NCBI GenBank assembly: GCA_036429605.1
Contig: JAVFKD010000016.1
Coordinates: forward strand, 186,001-250,000
Source: Cladobotryum mycophilum
Taxonomy: Eukaryota > Ascomycota > Sordariomycetes > Hypocreales > Hypocreaceae
Length of the DNA: 64,000 nucleotides
Direction: 5' to 3'
The notes beneath the pieces were generated by a model. The model saw nothing but the letters and a program-made list of their open reading frames with translations, had not been told where the DNA came from and did no database searches. The translations under genes were made by a program, and so were the position numbers. Shown here one piece after another: positions 24,038 through 36,469 of the stretch (positions are counted from its first letter, which is position 1; every line of letters starts with the position of its first letter).

Positions 24038-26032
24038 TTCTGAGTTAGCGACCCAGGTACCCAAGTACCACTCCGCTCGTTGGGGAAGCCGCCTTCTTAA
24101 ACACATTCAAGTACTCTACAAAACGGCAACAGACATAACTCCATGCATGCATCCTTCCCTACTTGCCTTGCTCAGATCACGATGCGGAAGGAGCCTTGAT
24201 ATGAATTTTTCGCATGAGTAGTTCAGATAGAAAGCTGATCGTGATCGCTCAAGCCGAATCAGCCCATCTCTCAATTCTTTGAAATCAAGCATCATCACGA
24301 TTCACTTCTGCTTCATCTTTGTCAGCGGCTCCATTAACAACGCAGCGTTCACGAGACTCCCCTATATCCCCAACATGGTGTAGCCCCCACAATACGACGG
24401 CTCACCGTAGCTTCATCGTGGCTCGCCAGGAGATAACGTGGAGATCTCAGCCCAGCGCCATGATCGTGAAATTGAGTTAATTCACTGACACCACTTTTAT
24501 TCTTCAGCGGATCCGACGCATGCAGTGGTATTGGCGCATTGTGTTTAAAGCGGGCAGAAGAGAACATGCATGGCCAGAGATGCGATGGTCTTGATCGATC
24601 AGGTGGTTCAACATGCATTTGGCACGGACGCAACGATAAGGCAAGGGCCATGACTCAACACCTGTCAAGCTGTCCATGTGGTTCTGTTTAAATATACAAA
24701 AGAGTCTACCGTATATGACTTCTCACATTCTTCGGGTCCCATAACTCCAACAGCAATATACTTCAATGCTTAACGTCCAAGCCGGAGCATCTATCTAATT
24801 ACCACAATCCTCGGCATGGCTCCCCGCCCCCATGGCCGTTTTTGCGTTACCAAACCACCAAATCACCAGTTCGCTTCGACCAGTCTCTCTGCCAAAATTA
24901 GTAGAGGCATCTCATTCACCGGCCATGTGGGCTGATACGACAGCCCGCGTGCATATGTGGTGCTGCCCTTTAACGATTCTCGCCAGTAGCAGCCATGAAA
25001 ATCTTGACCGGATCGGCGATCGAGCCCATCCTCCATCGAAATCCGCATGAAATCTGATGACGGCCGAAATAGCCAAATCATCTCAGCCACCATGGACTCA
25101 TCTCATGCCTCTACGTTCTGCCACCCCCACAAACCACCAGACAGCAATTCAGTCGTACATGCCTCCATCAACAATGGCCAGAACGTGGTCTACAAATGCA
25201 GTCCCATCTCAGGGCAGACCCTTGAGATCGCTTCGTCCCATCTAGATCCAGGAGTTTTGCGGTTCGAGCGTCACGCGGGGATGAGCATCAGAAATTGACA
25301 AATCAGACAGAATACAGACCCAATGCAGACCCAATGCAGACCAAGACAGCCACTGACACACAGCCCGCAACGGCAAACGGAAAGGCGAAGGGAAAGGCGA
25401 ACGGACATGGCCGTTGAATCCTCCTGAAAGCGTGATCAAAACTCAAAACCCCAGGTTTTCGGAATCATCCAGAGCGCATCTCGTTGGCCAATTCAGATTG
25501 CGTATACATTGCCAAGTTAATATAAATTCTCTTTAGCAAGGTTTTTAAGCGCCTCGCCAGCGTAGCTTGGCCCATTCTCACCGCCGCCATTTTTGCTCAG
25601 CTGCCTGTGCCACATTGTCCGACCGAGGACCTCTCGCGACGCTAAAAAGCTCCTTGAGCGTTGCGCAACACAGCATCTTGGAGACGAGAAGACGGCGGCG
25701 CAATCCTTGGGGAACTTGCCGCTTCATCAGACGAAAGTAAATGAGGCCACTCCCAAGAAACGGCTTTCTAAATCTCGGAAACAATCCACAACACAACCGC
25801 CACTCAGGGTAACCGTAACCGGAGAAACGTGGAAACTTGTCAGTCCACGTTGCCTCCCACCCGTTGTTCGTTAAACACCACTTGCTGTCTGCTCTTCAAG
25901 TATTTCATATGATGAGCATCCGCCCTTTATGTCTATCGACCGATTGAAGAAGAGATCAGTGATCAAGACACACCTGCCATCCAGCAGCCATCAAGCACTG
26001 CAGACAACCCCAGTCAAGAGCCAATAGCCATC
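24038..26032. other. Intergenic, about 2 kb
   Basis: No convincing gene on either strand. A small triplicated 11-bp unit (CAGACCCAATG, last copy partial) occurs near 25316-25345. The last few hundred bases are the promoter of the ethylene-forming-enzyme homologue. Confidence 0.5.
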
Positions 26033-27400
26033 ATGATGGTTTCAAACAACACCACCAAGGTGGGCCGGCATATCATGGCCAAAGTCAGATCAATGTCGAC
26101 AGCGGCCATGACCCTGCCTACAAATCCGAGACATAACATGCCGCCCGGTTTCACAGCCAAAGTCGGACAACTGGAGACTTTCATACTTCCCGAGAAGGTC
26201 TCCGGATCCGTATCAGACAAGGCCATGGCTACTGCCATGGTGAATGCCTGGCGCAAGGATGGCATCCTCCAAATCGGCATGTCCAAGCAGCAGCAACGCC
26301 TCTACCAAGATGCCAATGCAGCAAGCCGACAATTCTTTTCCCGATCACACAAAGAGAAGCGAGCCTGCGTTGACTCTAGAAGCTATGCCGGATACATTGC
26401 CTCGGGAGAGGAAATCACCGACGGCATCGCTGACTATTCTGAAATATTTACCGTCACCAAAGACCTGTCACCAAGAGACAAGAGGGTCGTCAAAGGTTGG
26501 CCATGCCATGGACCATGCCCCTGGCCCGACAGGGATATGAGAACCATGATGAACCGCTACATGTCTGACCTAGGTGTCTCCGGGGAGAAGCTGCTACAGC
26601 TCATCGAGATTGGTCTTGACGTCCCAACCGGGTCATTGACCAGATACACAAACGACGGGTGGCACCACATGCGAGTCCTCAGGTAAGAAAAGATCTAGGT
26701 TACTCGGTGATCTTGTTGAAACAGGTAGCTAATCGCAGCGTTGTCCAGATTTCCCGCCCGAGACAGAACAAACGGCAAGGGGAAACGAGGGCGTGGCATC
26801 GGGTCCCACACAGATTACGGGCTCCTGGTAATTGCAGCACAAGATGACGTCGGTGGTAAGATGACGCCCCTCTACCAAGTATTATGTGATGCAGCAACTA
26901 AACAAGATTTCAGGCCTCTTCGTTCGTCCACCCTACCAGGGAGAGCAGTTTGCCAATTGGGAGCAAAGTGCCGCCGGACTAAAAGAAGGTGAATCCGGAT
27001 GGGTTTACGTGCCGCCCGTCGCCGGAGCATTTACAGTCTTTCCAGGTTAGTTGCCACTCTTCCTATTCACAAGGCACATCAATCATGCTAACACTATGTA
27101 GGAGACATGATGCAATACATGACCAACAACGTCCTCCAATCCACTCCACACAAGGTCGGACTCAACACCAGGGAGCGGTTTGCATTCGCATACTTCCATG
27201 AGCCCAACTTCCGCTCCGTGGTCAAGCCTCTCCCTAGATACAACGCTGGGCAGTCGCCTAGTGAGGGCATCCACTATGGAACCCATTTTACCAATATGTG
27301 CTTGAGAAACTATCCAGACCGTATCACTACAGCGCGGCTCCGAAAGGAAAGCCGATACCAGTTGTTGGATACAGAGGAGCTTCGCAATGAGAGCACATGA
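26033..27400 (+). CDS. efe: Ethylene-forming-enzyme homologue (2-oxoglutarate/Fe(II) oxygenase)
   Basis: Four exons: 26033-26682, 26749-26855, 26914-27045 and 27102-27400, with introns of 66, 58 and 56 nt; 395 residues. The whole protein from about residue 47 onwards aligns with the bacterial ethylene-forming enzyme, far beyond the generic oxygenase motifs: YIASGEE, GWPCHGP, GWHHMRVLRFP, SHTDYGLLVIAAQDDVGG, VFPGD, TPHKV, LNTRERFA, YFHEPNF, IHYG.HFTNM, and YPDRITT. Iron ligands are His237, Asp239 and His313; the 2-oxoglutarate Arg is Arg322; Tyr240, Arg365 and Tyr367 match residues that hold L-arginine in the Pseudomonas enzyme. Differences at sites I remember as notable: Phe325 for Cys280 and Asn366 for Cys317. 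The reaction would convert 2-oxoglutarate to ethylene plus CO2, coupled to arginine oxidation. The first about 47 residues are extra, basic and Ser/Thr/Met-rich; ATG 26138 is an alternative start. Frame intact. Confidence 0.92.
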
Positions 27401-30400
27401 CACTCTGGGAGAGGGGCTGGATTGGGAGTTTGGATTACGGGTAATTTATGTTGATGATATCAGATTTGCGAATTTAGCCTTTGATCGAGTACAAATGATA
27501 TTTATATGAATTGAATAATCAAGTTTATTTATTGAAATGGCTTATAGCGTGATGTCATGTTATCTGTAGGATGTTGGACAGATTCCATGTACTATGATGA
27601 AATATTGTCTCATGAGGAACGTGATGATTCGGTGTCAGCCCTAACTGTTTGCATTATCAGTAGCACATGATGTAGTATACATGCACTCAATATTATTATT
27701 TGTGTGCATTCTCGGTAGGCTGAGTGTAAAGAAGCGTCAGGGCTTGTTTCAGGAACAGAACCTGGTGGGTAATAAACATGGATGATGCTTTCAGGGTCAT
27801 GCGGCGGCCCGTAGGATGGGCGGCCTTCCCGCTGTTTGGAACGATAGTCCCATGGAGATGGCTGCATGATTATGCATGCATTTTGTGTAGGTAGTATTTC
27901 TCGTGCCTGGTTTTTTCCTTCCCGACTGGGTAAAAGGATGGAAGATGAGCTGAGAGTTGTGGAAGGATCCGAGTCAGATTTGGGATTCTTTGTAGTATGA
28001 ATGATGTGTGGCTTGGCTTGCTGGTGGTGGTGGTGTTCGGACAGTAAAATAGCATCAAACTCTGAAACTGTCCGAATGACGAAAGTGGTTGGTCTTGGAT
28101 TCTACTAAACCAGGTAGCGTGATCATTTTCTTTCTTTTTTTCGAATGTCAGGGATGGAAATAATATGGATATGGTGAAAGATACATGGCTAATTGATAGG
28201 ATGGATGGGAATCCGTGGGAATTTGGGTTTGGCTCATAGGGTAGGGTAGGAGGATATCGATGATGGTGACGATGTGATTTGTGACCAAAACACCAATGAT
28301 GATGAAGGTGGCGGTTTGCATGAAAAGGAAACAAAAAAGCCCTTTTTTCTTCTTTTCTGCAACGGGAACTTCCTTTTTAAACGATCGGAGGACCCCTGAA
28401 TTTTTTTTCATTTTTTTTTCCCTTTTTTTAAAAAAAGGGGATCGACAAGATTCTAGAAGGCCACAGGAAGAATTTCAAGAATGTATGCACGGGGAAACCT
28501 TATTAGTGCTGATGGAACAGGTTGTCTTGTTTTTCGTCGACGTATGCGTAGTTTCTATGTAAGTAAGCCTTGAGGGGGGTTTGTTTGTTTGATGCAACAT
28601 GTTTTTGGCATGTGGGCATCATTCATTGGAGGCGACTCCGTATTATGTAGGTGCAAGTGAGTGAGTTGAGAGATGCATTGAGAAACTGTGAAGCTTGGCT
28701 CGGAACAATGCGTGCTTTGTATGTTTGTATGCCTCTCCCTATGCATGTCCAAGACAATTCTCTCACCGCATGTTACTATATCGAGAACTTTGGTTCGACC
28801 CGAGTGTCGGTAACTCCATACTCCATGCTCTCTGTAACTGCACCTGTGCCTGATCTGATGGAGGAAGAAGACGGTCTCATCTCACAGTGTAGGTAATCCA
28901 TATACCGACATTGACATCCCTTGATACTTGCAAAGAATAGAGAATCAATATATATAAGCACTAGATTTGTTTGTGAAACGTTAATGGCCCCCCGATACCA
29001 AGACTCAGACAGCCATCATAGATGGTAACGGTGTTGAGAGGGATGGATTGGTTTTGGACAAGAACTGCCGAATGCATGGTTCGGCAAAAATACTTGTAGG
29101 TAGCGTTGGACTCTTCTCTTAGTGGCATCGCAACTTCTTATTCATCAGCGCTACTGCTCCCGTATAGCAGCAGCTGTAAAAAAGAATTCGCCGTTGGGGC
29201 AAGGGGGACGACGGGGACTATGGGTGACTCTATCAATTGAGCGAATTGAGGCTGTCCCAAGAGGAATCCATGGAAACGCAGAGGATTAACTATTCCTCCT
29301 TTTTCTTTTTGCCTGAAAATACAATGGATCGTGGAATTATTTAAATCAATTACCAAAGCACAATTTATTTGACTCATTGTTTCGCTCTCGTCCACCGCCT
29401 TCGTACTCGTATAATACATTAGAAAACGATAAAACGTACTCGTATCACCGTCTCAGTTGACACCAAACCGTCATCGCCCCCTTATCTTATCAAGAGCCTG
29501 GCCCAAGAAACGGTACCTGTTAACGGTCTAGTGTCACCGCTAGAGAGGCTCTGGATCCCCCCCCAAAGTCACCGCCTCTACAGGCCCCCAGGCCCTCTAC
29601 CACCTACAGCCTATAGCCTACAGCCTACAGTGAGATAGGCCAGTAAGGTTGTTAGGTTAGGTTGTGTGCTGCGCTGTCCCGCTGTCCCCTTCTAGTGGCC
29701 TCCACCGCCTGATGCGATAACGAATTCGAATTTTTCTTAGGTCTGTTGGGTGCAGCCACTGACTTTATTGCCCTTTCTGGCGGGACAAGGGAAGTAATTT
29801 CCAGATCAGGAGAAAGAGACAAGAGACAGAGACAGAGCTTCAACTGCCTCCTCCTTATTCTTCCCACTTCTCTTTTCTTCCTTTATATCTTCCGGCTTTC
29901 TTCTCCTTTTTTACTTTTTTTTTTACCCCCATTCAGTAATATTGAAAGGAGACGTTGCGTTGTGTCTTCATACCCCCCCCCCCCTTTTTTTGTCTCTTTC
30001 GTCCAGCGGGCGTTATTGCCGTGGGTAGGACAAGTTTAGGCGTCGTCAATTGGTTGGCGAACCAGTTCCTATTGTCCCAATTTCTGGTGGTGTGAAGGAC
30101 AGCCTGTTGGTTTTTTTTTATCCTTCTTCCCCAAAACAACACGACAACCTCCAATCAATTTTGTTCCGCGTGTCAAGACGGAGGCAGACGCCACAGCCTG
30201 GTGAGCAAATAATTTCATTCCTTCCCCTTTTTCTCTTGTTCTTGTGACCTCTCTTCTGGGGGAGCCTGGAATGCTGGCTGGGCTTTTAAATGCACATGAG
30301 GCTTTCCCCGCAATAACAAGGGCTTTGCGATTTTGTCGGTGACAACACACTTACACGGGTCTGCTTCGCCCTCCCCCTAGATTCCAAGTCCTCGGGTCCT

Positions 30401-30478
30401 TTTACCAGACACATAAATGTCGCGGTAACCCCAGCTATCGAATCCTCTACTCAACAACCCCCCTCTCCCATCGACAAG
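27401..30478. other. Long intergenic region and HMG-CoA reductase promoter
   Basis: 3.1 kb without a convincing gene. T-rich and A-rich tracts occur at 28341-28435. A C12-T7 run lies at 29973-29991 within a pyrimidine-rich stretch (about 29840-30000) that probably forms part of the HMG-CoA reductase promoter or leader. Imperfect CCTACAG/CCTATAG repeats are near 29603-29632. Confidence 0.5.
29973..29991. repeat. C12-T7 homopolymer tract
   Basis: Twelve C followed by seven T about 490 bp upstream of the HMG-CoA reductase start, in a long polypyrimidine region. Its exact length is unreliable given the homopolymer problems elsewhere in the window. Confidence 0.7.
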
Positions 30479-33400
30479 ATGGCCTCGTTCCTCCCCAGTC
30501 GCTTCCGCGGGGAGCCAACCCCGGTACAGAACCAGGCCCCTTCGCGCTTCAACAAGACGATTACCCCTTTAATACAGTCCCTCGCCAAGCTCGCTTACGG
30601 ACACCCCATCCATACCGTCGTCGTTTACGCTCTGCTGGCGAGCACGTCATACATTGGTCTGCTACAAGACAGTATACTTAATGGGAGCACAAAACTCGGC
30701 AAGGCGGAATGGTCCTCGCTGGCAGAGGGTAGCAGGGACCTGTTTGCTGGTCCCGAGACTGCGTGGAAGTGGCAGAGCGTCGAGAGAGGCTACAAGGCGT
30801 CCAGCGAGGCTGACCACCTCGCTCTCCTGACCTTTGTCTTTCCCGACACCCTCTCTGCCGAATCCGCCACCGCTCCCCGCTCCAATGCTGTCCCGGCTCC
30901 CCAAAACCTCTCCATCACTTCTCTGCCTGCTACTGAAAACTCCTTCACTGCCTACTCGCAAGATTCCATCCTGGCTTATTCCTTGCCCTACGGCCAAGCC
31001 CCAGACTTCCTCTCCGCTGCTCAGGAAATCCCCAATGAGGGTGCCGAGGAGGTTGAGACGCACCATGGCCGCGAGAAGAAGATGTGGATCATGAAGGCTG
31101 CCAAGGTGTACTCTCGAAGCAACTTGGCTCTGTGGGCCAACAATGCTTGGACCGAGTTCCTTGATCTCCTCAAGAACGCCGAGACTCTTGATATCGTCAT
31201 CATGGTTCTCGGCTACCTTGCTATGCATCTCACCTTTGTCTCCCTGTTCCTGTCCATGCGACGTGTGGGATCCAACTTTTGGCTGGGCATGACCACTCTC
31301 TTCTCTTCCACCTTTGCCTTCCTCTTTGGTTTGGCCGTCACCACTCACCTGGGGGTGCCCGTCAGCTTGGTTCTCTTGTCTGAGGGTCTCCCTTTCCTGG
31401 TTGTCACCATTGGATTTGAGAAGAACATTGCCCTCACCAAGGCTGTGCTCAGCCATGCCATTGAGCACCGCCCCGTGCAGTCCAACGACCCCAAGGGTAG
31501 AAGATCCGAGCGAAAGCTAAACGCCATTCAATATGCTGTCCAGGCTGCCATCAAGGACAAGGGCTACGAGATTATTCGAGACTATGCCATCGAGATCTTG
31601 ATTCTTGTCCTCGGCGCGGCATCTGGTGTCAAGGGTGGTCTCCAGCAGTTCTGTTTCCTGGCTGCCTGGATTCTCTTCTTTGATTGCATTCTGCTCTTCA
31701 CTTTCTACACTGCCATCCTGAGCATCAAGCTTGAGATCAACCGCATCAAGCGACACGTCGAGACCCGCCTGGCTTTGGAGGCCGATGGTGTTAGCCGACG
31801 AGTTGCTGAGAATGTCGCCAAGAGCCAGGACCGCACTGATAACCAGACCTCCAAGGGCGAGGTTTCCATCTTTGGTCGCAAGATGAGGAGCAGCAGCGTC
31901 CCCAAGTTCAAGGTGCTCATGACTTCTGGCTTCGTTCTGTTGAACATTGTCAACATCTGCACCATCCCCTTCCGCGGCTCTGGTTCCTTCTCCAACATCC
32001 GCTCGTGGACTGATATCCTCAGTGCCGTCGTCTCTCCCGCCCCGGTGGACCCCTTCAAGGTGGCTTCCAACGGCCTGGACACCATTGTTGCGGCTGCCAA
32101 GGCAAGCGGTGCTGCTGTTCTCGTCACCGTGCTCACCCCCATCAAGTACGAGCTCCAGTACCCCTCAATCCACTATGCTCTGCCATCTTCATTGGCTGGC
32201 TCTGGCCTTGAGGATGGCGTCAGTTTTGATGACTACGGAGTTGGCGGTCGTGTCGTTAACAGTCTCCTCAAGAGTTTGGAAGACCCTATCCTGTCCAAAT
32301 GGATCGTGGCCGCCCTGGCTTTGAGCGTTGGTCTCAACGGCTATCTCTTTAATGTTGCTCGATGGACGATCAAGGATCCCAATATTCCCGACCACCAGAT
32401 TGACCGAACTGAACTGGCTCGCGCCCAGCGTTTCAATGATACCGGCTCAGCGACTCTGCCATTGGGTGAATATGTGCCACCTACGCCCCAGGCGACTCAG
32501 CCCACCACTCCGGTTGTTACGGATGACGAGGGCGACGGACTGTCCATGGCCAAGCTCAAGCAGACCGAACCTACTGAGAACCGAAGTCTTCCCGTCCTGG
32601 AAAAGATGATTTTGGAAAAGCGAGTGCCCGAGATGACTGATGAGGAAGTTGTCGAGATGTCTATGCGTGGCAAGATTCCCGGCTACGCCTTGGAAAAGAC
32701 CCTAAAGGACTTTACCCGAGCTGTCAAGATCCGCAGAACCATTATTTCCCGCACCCGAGCCACCTCTGAGCTTACTAGCAGTCTGGAACGTTCAAAGTTG
32801 CCATACAGGCATTACGACTGGGAGCGTGTCTTTGGTGCTTGCTGCGAAAACGTTATTGGTTACATGCCCATCCCCGTTGGTGTTGCCGGTCCTCTTGTCA
32901 TTGACGGCCAGAGCTTCTTTATTCCCATGGCTACTACTGAAGGTGTCTTGGTTGCCAGCACGAGCAGAGGTTGCAAGGCTATCAACGCTGGCGGCGGTGC
33001 CATCACCGTTCTCACTGCCGATGGTATGACGCGAGGTCCCTGTGTAAGCTTCGAGACTCTTGAGCGCGCTGGTGCTGCTAAGCTGTGGCTGGATTCTGAG
33101 GCTGGTCAAGCCGTGATGAAGAAGGCCTTCAACTCCACTAGCCGATTCGCCCGACTGCAAACCATGAAGACTGCCATGGCCGGTACTAACCTGTACATCC
33201 GCTTCAAGACGACTACCGGTGACGCTATGGGAATGAACATGATCTCCAAGGGTTGTGAGCACGCTCTCCACATCATGTCTACCGAGGGTGGATTCGAGGA
33301 CATGAACATCATCTCGCTGTCAGGAAACTACTGCATGGACAAGAAGCCTGCTGCCATTAACTGGATCGAGGGCCGTGGTAAGAGCATTGTTGCGGAAGCC

Positions 33401-34083
33401 ATCATTCCCGGCGATGTTGTCAAGAGTGTCCTGAAGAGTGATGTCGATTCGCTGGTTGAGCTCAACATGGCCAAGAACATGATTGGTTCTGCCATGTCCG
33501 GTTCTATCGGTGGATTCAATGCGCACGCTGCCAACATTGTCGCTGCCATCTTCCTTGCTACGGGTCAAGATCCGGCACAGGTTGTGGAGAGTGCCAACTG
33601 TATCACCATCATGAAGAAGTAAGTCTCTTTGGTGTGTACCATTTTACCTGATGCATGCATGCTAACAATTTTATTTTCAGTCTTCACGGCTCTCTCCAGA
33701 TCTCGGTCTCTATGCCCTCATTGGAAGTCGGTACTCTTGGTGGTGGTACTATCCTGGACCCTCAAAACTCTATGCTCGACATGCTTGGCGTCAAGGGCTC
33801 GCACCCTACCAACCCTGGTGACAACGCTCGTCGCCTTGCCCGTATCATTGGTGCTTCCGTCTTGGCTGGTGAATTGTCTCTTTGCAGTGCTCTCGCGGCT
33901 GGCCATCTCGTCAAGGCGCACATGGCACACAACCGAAGCGCAGCCCCCAGCGCAGCCCCCTCTAGGAGCGCAACTCCTGCACCGTCCATGACACCCGTAT
34001 CACTGGCCATGTCTAGTGCGCGGGAGGGTAGCGGATCATCCACAAATCTGAGCGCAGCCGCTCAGCAACGATTGCAACGATAG
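30479..34083 (+). CDS. HMG1: 3-hydroxy-3-methylglutaryl-CoA reductase
   Basis: Two exons, 30479-33618 and 33681-34083, with a 62-nt intron (GTAAGT, branch TGCTAAC, acceptor TTTTCAG); 1180 residues, normal for fungal enzymes. Makes mevalonate from HMG-CoA with NADPH; ER-membrane, rate-limiting for ergosterol and other isoprenoids. The N-terminal half is membranous: one hydrophobic segment near residue 50, then a sterol-sensing-type block at about 240-420 starting [14 protein letters not shown]. After a Pro/Thr-rich linker the catalytic part shows [30 protein letters not shown] (catalytic Glu about 821), [43 protein letters not shown] and the C-terminal [11 protein letters not shown] with the catalytic His. 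The tail is low-complexity Ser/Ala. The frame is intact despite being the longest clean exon here. Canonical features favour the housekeeping copy. Confidence 0.97.
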
Positions 34084-34658
34084 ATTTATGAGCACGATGA
34101 TGAAATGGGTCGCGGGGCTGGTGTCGGTACGGAGTTTAATGTTTTGGATGAGAAGGAAAATGGGGTAAAGACGGCGTATTAGACGATATACACGTATATA
34201 TATAATGCAACGGTAGAGCATATAGGTAGCTCTTCAATACCAATGACTTGATCCTATATTCATTCATATAACGCATTAGTACCTACCTACCTACCTGTTC
34301 TGTGACGTACTATTATATGCATGCATGTCTTTTGTCTAATGCATGCTTATGTGTCCAAGTGCAAGTAGGATATGACACTACTTGTACCAATACTCTCAAC
34401 CATGACTGCTCACTCCGTAGTTAATTCGTACTCATGTTAAGCGTCACATCAGATGTAAGTGAGTTGATGCCATGTTAAGTAGTGCAGTTAGTCTAAGTAG
34501 GTAAGAAGATGCCCACAGAACTTTGATAGCCTAACACATAACACTAGACAAGATAGCGACAAACAAGCACGGATGCATTACTATTAACCAAGGTTTTAGG
34601 CAACTCGGTTTTCTTTCTACTTGTAGTTGCGGGGTTTCCCCAATCCATCCCTCCGTCA
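34084..34658. other. Intergenic between HMG-CoA reductase and the transposon
   Basis: 575 bp of 3' flank. Short CCTA/CTAC repeats occur near 34280-34292. No gene is seen. Confidence 0.5.
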
Positions 34659-34703
34659 AGTCAGACCACCCAGGTCCCGACCACCCCCACTTTCCGGCCA
34701 CCT
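34659..34703 (+). repeat. Left terminal inverted repeat, 45 bp
   Basis: Begins AGTCAGACCACCCAGG and is the exact reverse complement of 36470-36514. It contains an internal GGTCCCGACC near-palindrome and a CCACCCCCAC run. Confidence 0.95.
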
Positions 34704-34783
34704 CAAAACACCACACATCACAAGGAACGCAGCGGAATCATATGAACACAACAGCATCACAACTGTTTTTTTGGTGTTTTTTT

Positions 34784-36370
34784 CTATTCTAGATAAAATT
34801 CATAACATAGGTCTTGCAAGCTGTATGAAGAAATCAATTCTGCAGCCCGGTTCGGTGCCAATAGCTCTCTGTAACGCTTCCTTGTTGCAAGAACATCCTT
34901 GATCCTAATAAATCGACTGTTCAAGTCTTCTGTGACCTTTTGCCTCTTCCGGGGCCGGTAAACATGAACAAGATGCTCTAGTTCCTTGATTTTGGCATCA
35001 GCTTCGGCCAGCTTGGTGTTTTGTTGGTCTAGACCTTTGCCAATCTTCCTGAATAGTAGCCGGATCGCAGGGTCGTCCAAGTGGAATAGATCCACAAGGC
35101 CACGAAGCTGCTGGGACCTTGTTGGGGTAATAAAAACAATTGTCTTAGGTTCCCTGTTCTCTTGGGCTTCTAACGGCACCAATTTCGGCGTTTCTGGAAC
35201 TTGGGTTTGGCCCCTTTGGTTCTCAAGAAGAAGACGGCTCAACAGAGGTTTGGCCGGGTTAACTGGCCACAACCCAGAGCCAAGGAACCCGTTTTTGATG
35301 TTTTTTAATGTCAAGGCTGCTAGACGAGCTGTATGATAACAACATAGGAACGTCATCTTGCCCGCGGGCGAGGAATCAAAGGCATCTGGGTATTTCTCTA
35401 TAGCTCTGCGATAGGCTGTCTTGACGGGCGAAAAAATCGAGATATCAAGAGGTTGAAGAACATGAGATGTATGTGGAGGTAAAAATAAGATATATATGTT
35501 GTTTCTGTAGCATTCGTACATAAAATCATCGGTTGTATGACTCCCGTGGCCATCAACAACCAGAAGAACTCTTGGGCTTGATCTATTCCTTGTCTGGGGG
35601 ATAAAGACCTCTCGTAGCCAAGCTACGGCTGTCTCGTTGTTTGTCCAGCCCTTAGAAGTTGCAGCAAATTGCCAATTTGCTAGAAAACTCATCTCGTCAG
35701 GGAACCATTGTTGTTGAACGGTCTGGCCCTTGAAAACAACCAACGGACTAAGAGCCCGACCTGTTGCTGAGATACACTCGATGATTGTGGTCCAACAACG
35801 CGTTCCAGGTTGTTTTTTTATCGTCTGACGAACTGATGAGCTACCAAGGACCAGACCATTAGTTCCCTGGCCTTCTAGGATCCCAGTTTCATCCATATTA
35901 TATCGATTTTCTGGGGGGATGCCCTTAATCAACGGTAGCTCCAGCAGGTAAAAGAAATCCTTGATAATCTTAGTCGTAGCCCCGTTGATGCGTACAGAAT
36001 CCATTTGCTTGCCTCTGATAGTCTTAACTTCCGGGTTTCTAGCTAAAAAACCGGTCAACCACCGTTTTCCAAGTGGTCGTTGGTCACCACTAGCCTCGAT
36101 GATCCGGGTTGCAAATTCCTTGAGTCTCTTATGTGTTGGTGGCAGCCCTAGGGAGGCTTGGCCAAGAACCCACTCACGGAGGTGTATTTCTTGTTCCTTG
36201 GAAAGCCTCTGAAGGTGCTCCATAGCAACTGCCTTTGTTGCTGAACCTTTTATCCGGTCTGAAAGGGTTGTCCTAGGGACTCCCCACTTGAGGCAAGCCT
36301 CGCGCAGAGATGAGCCGTCCAGAACAGCTTGTATGGCATATTTGATATCATTTTCAGTATAACGAGGCAT
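34784..36370 (-). CDS. Fot1/pogo-type DDE transposase
   Basis: Intronless, 528 residues. Residues 1-45 form a Psq-type helix-turn-helix (CLKWGVPRTTLSDRIKG), followed to about 130 by a CENP-B/Tc5-like DNA-binding region ending at RWLTGFLARNPE. The DDE catalytic domain follows, with acidic residues in NMDETGI, LLVVDGHGSH and LQPLDISIFSP. The C-terminal part has a leucine-zipper-like coiled coil (LDQQNTKLAEADAKIKELE) and a basic RPRKRQK patch. Cuts and pastes the element by binding the terminal repeats in the nucleus. All three catalytic acids and the whole frame are intact, so it may be active or able to mobilise relatives. Confidence 0.95.
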   Translation of the reverse strand: MPRYTENDIKYAIQAVLDGSSLREACLKWGVPRTTLSDRIKGSATKAVAMEHLQRLSKEQEIHLREWVLGQASLGLPPTHKRLKEFATRIIEASGDQRPLGKRWLTGFLARNPEVKTIRGKQMDSVRINGATTKIIKDFFYLLELPLIKGIPPENRYNMDETGILEGQGTNGLVLGSSSVRQTIKKQPGTRCWTTIIECISATGRALSPLVVFKGQTVQQQWFPDEMSFLANWQFAATSKGWTNNETAVAWLREVFIPQTRNRSSPRVLLVVDGHGSHTTDDFMYECYRNNIYILFLPPHTSHVLQPLDISIFSPVKTAYRRAIEKYPDAFDSSPAGKMTFLCCYHTARLAALTLKNIKNGFLGSGLWPVNPAKPLLSRLLLENQRGQTQVPETPKLVPLEAQENREPKTIVFITPTRSQQLRGLVDLFHLDDPAIRLLFRKIGKGLDQQNTKLAEADAKIKELEHLVHVYRPRKRQKVTEDLNSRFIRIKDVLATRKRYRELLAPNRAAELISSYSLQDLCYEFYLE

Positions 36371-36469
36371 GAGGATTCCAAAAATCTAATTATCTTTTTG
36401 ATACGATAAGAATTGGTAGAGAAAATGCGGTTGGAATGATATAGGTCATGAGGTGGTTGGACGTAAATT

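Noticed and set aside
29646..29664. Telomere-like GTTAGG units
   Set aside because: Only two imperfect copies, in an internal region flanked by unique sequence.
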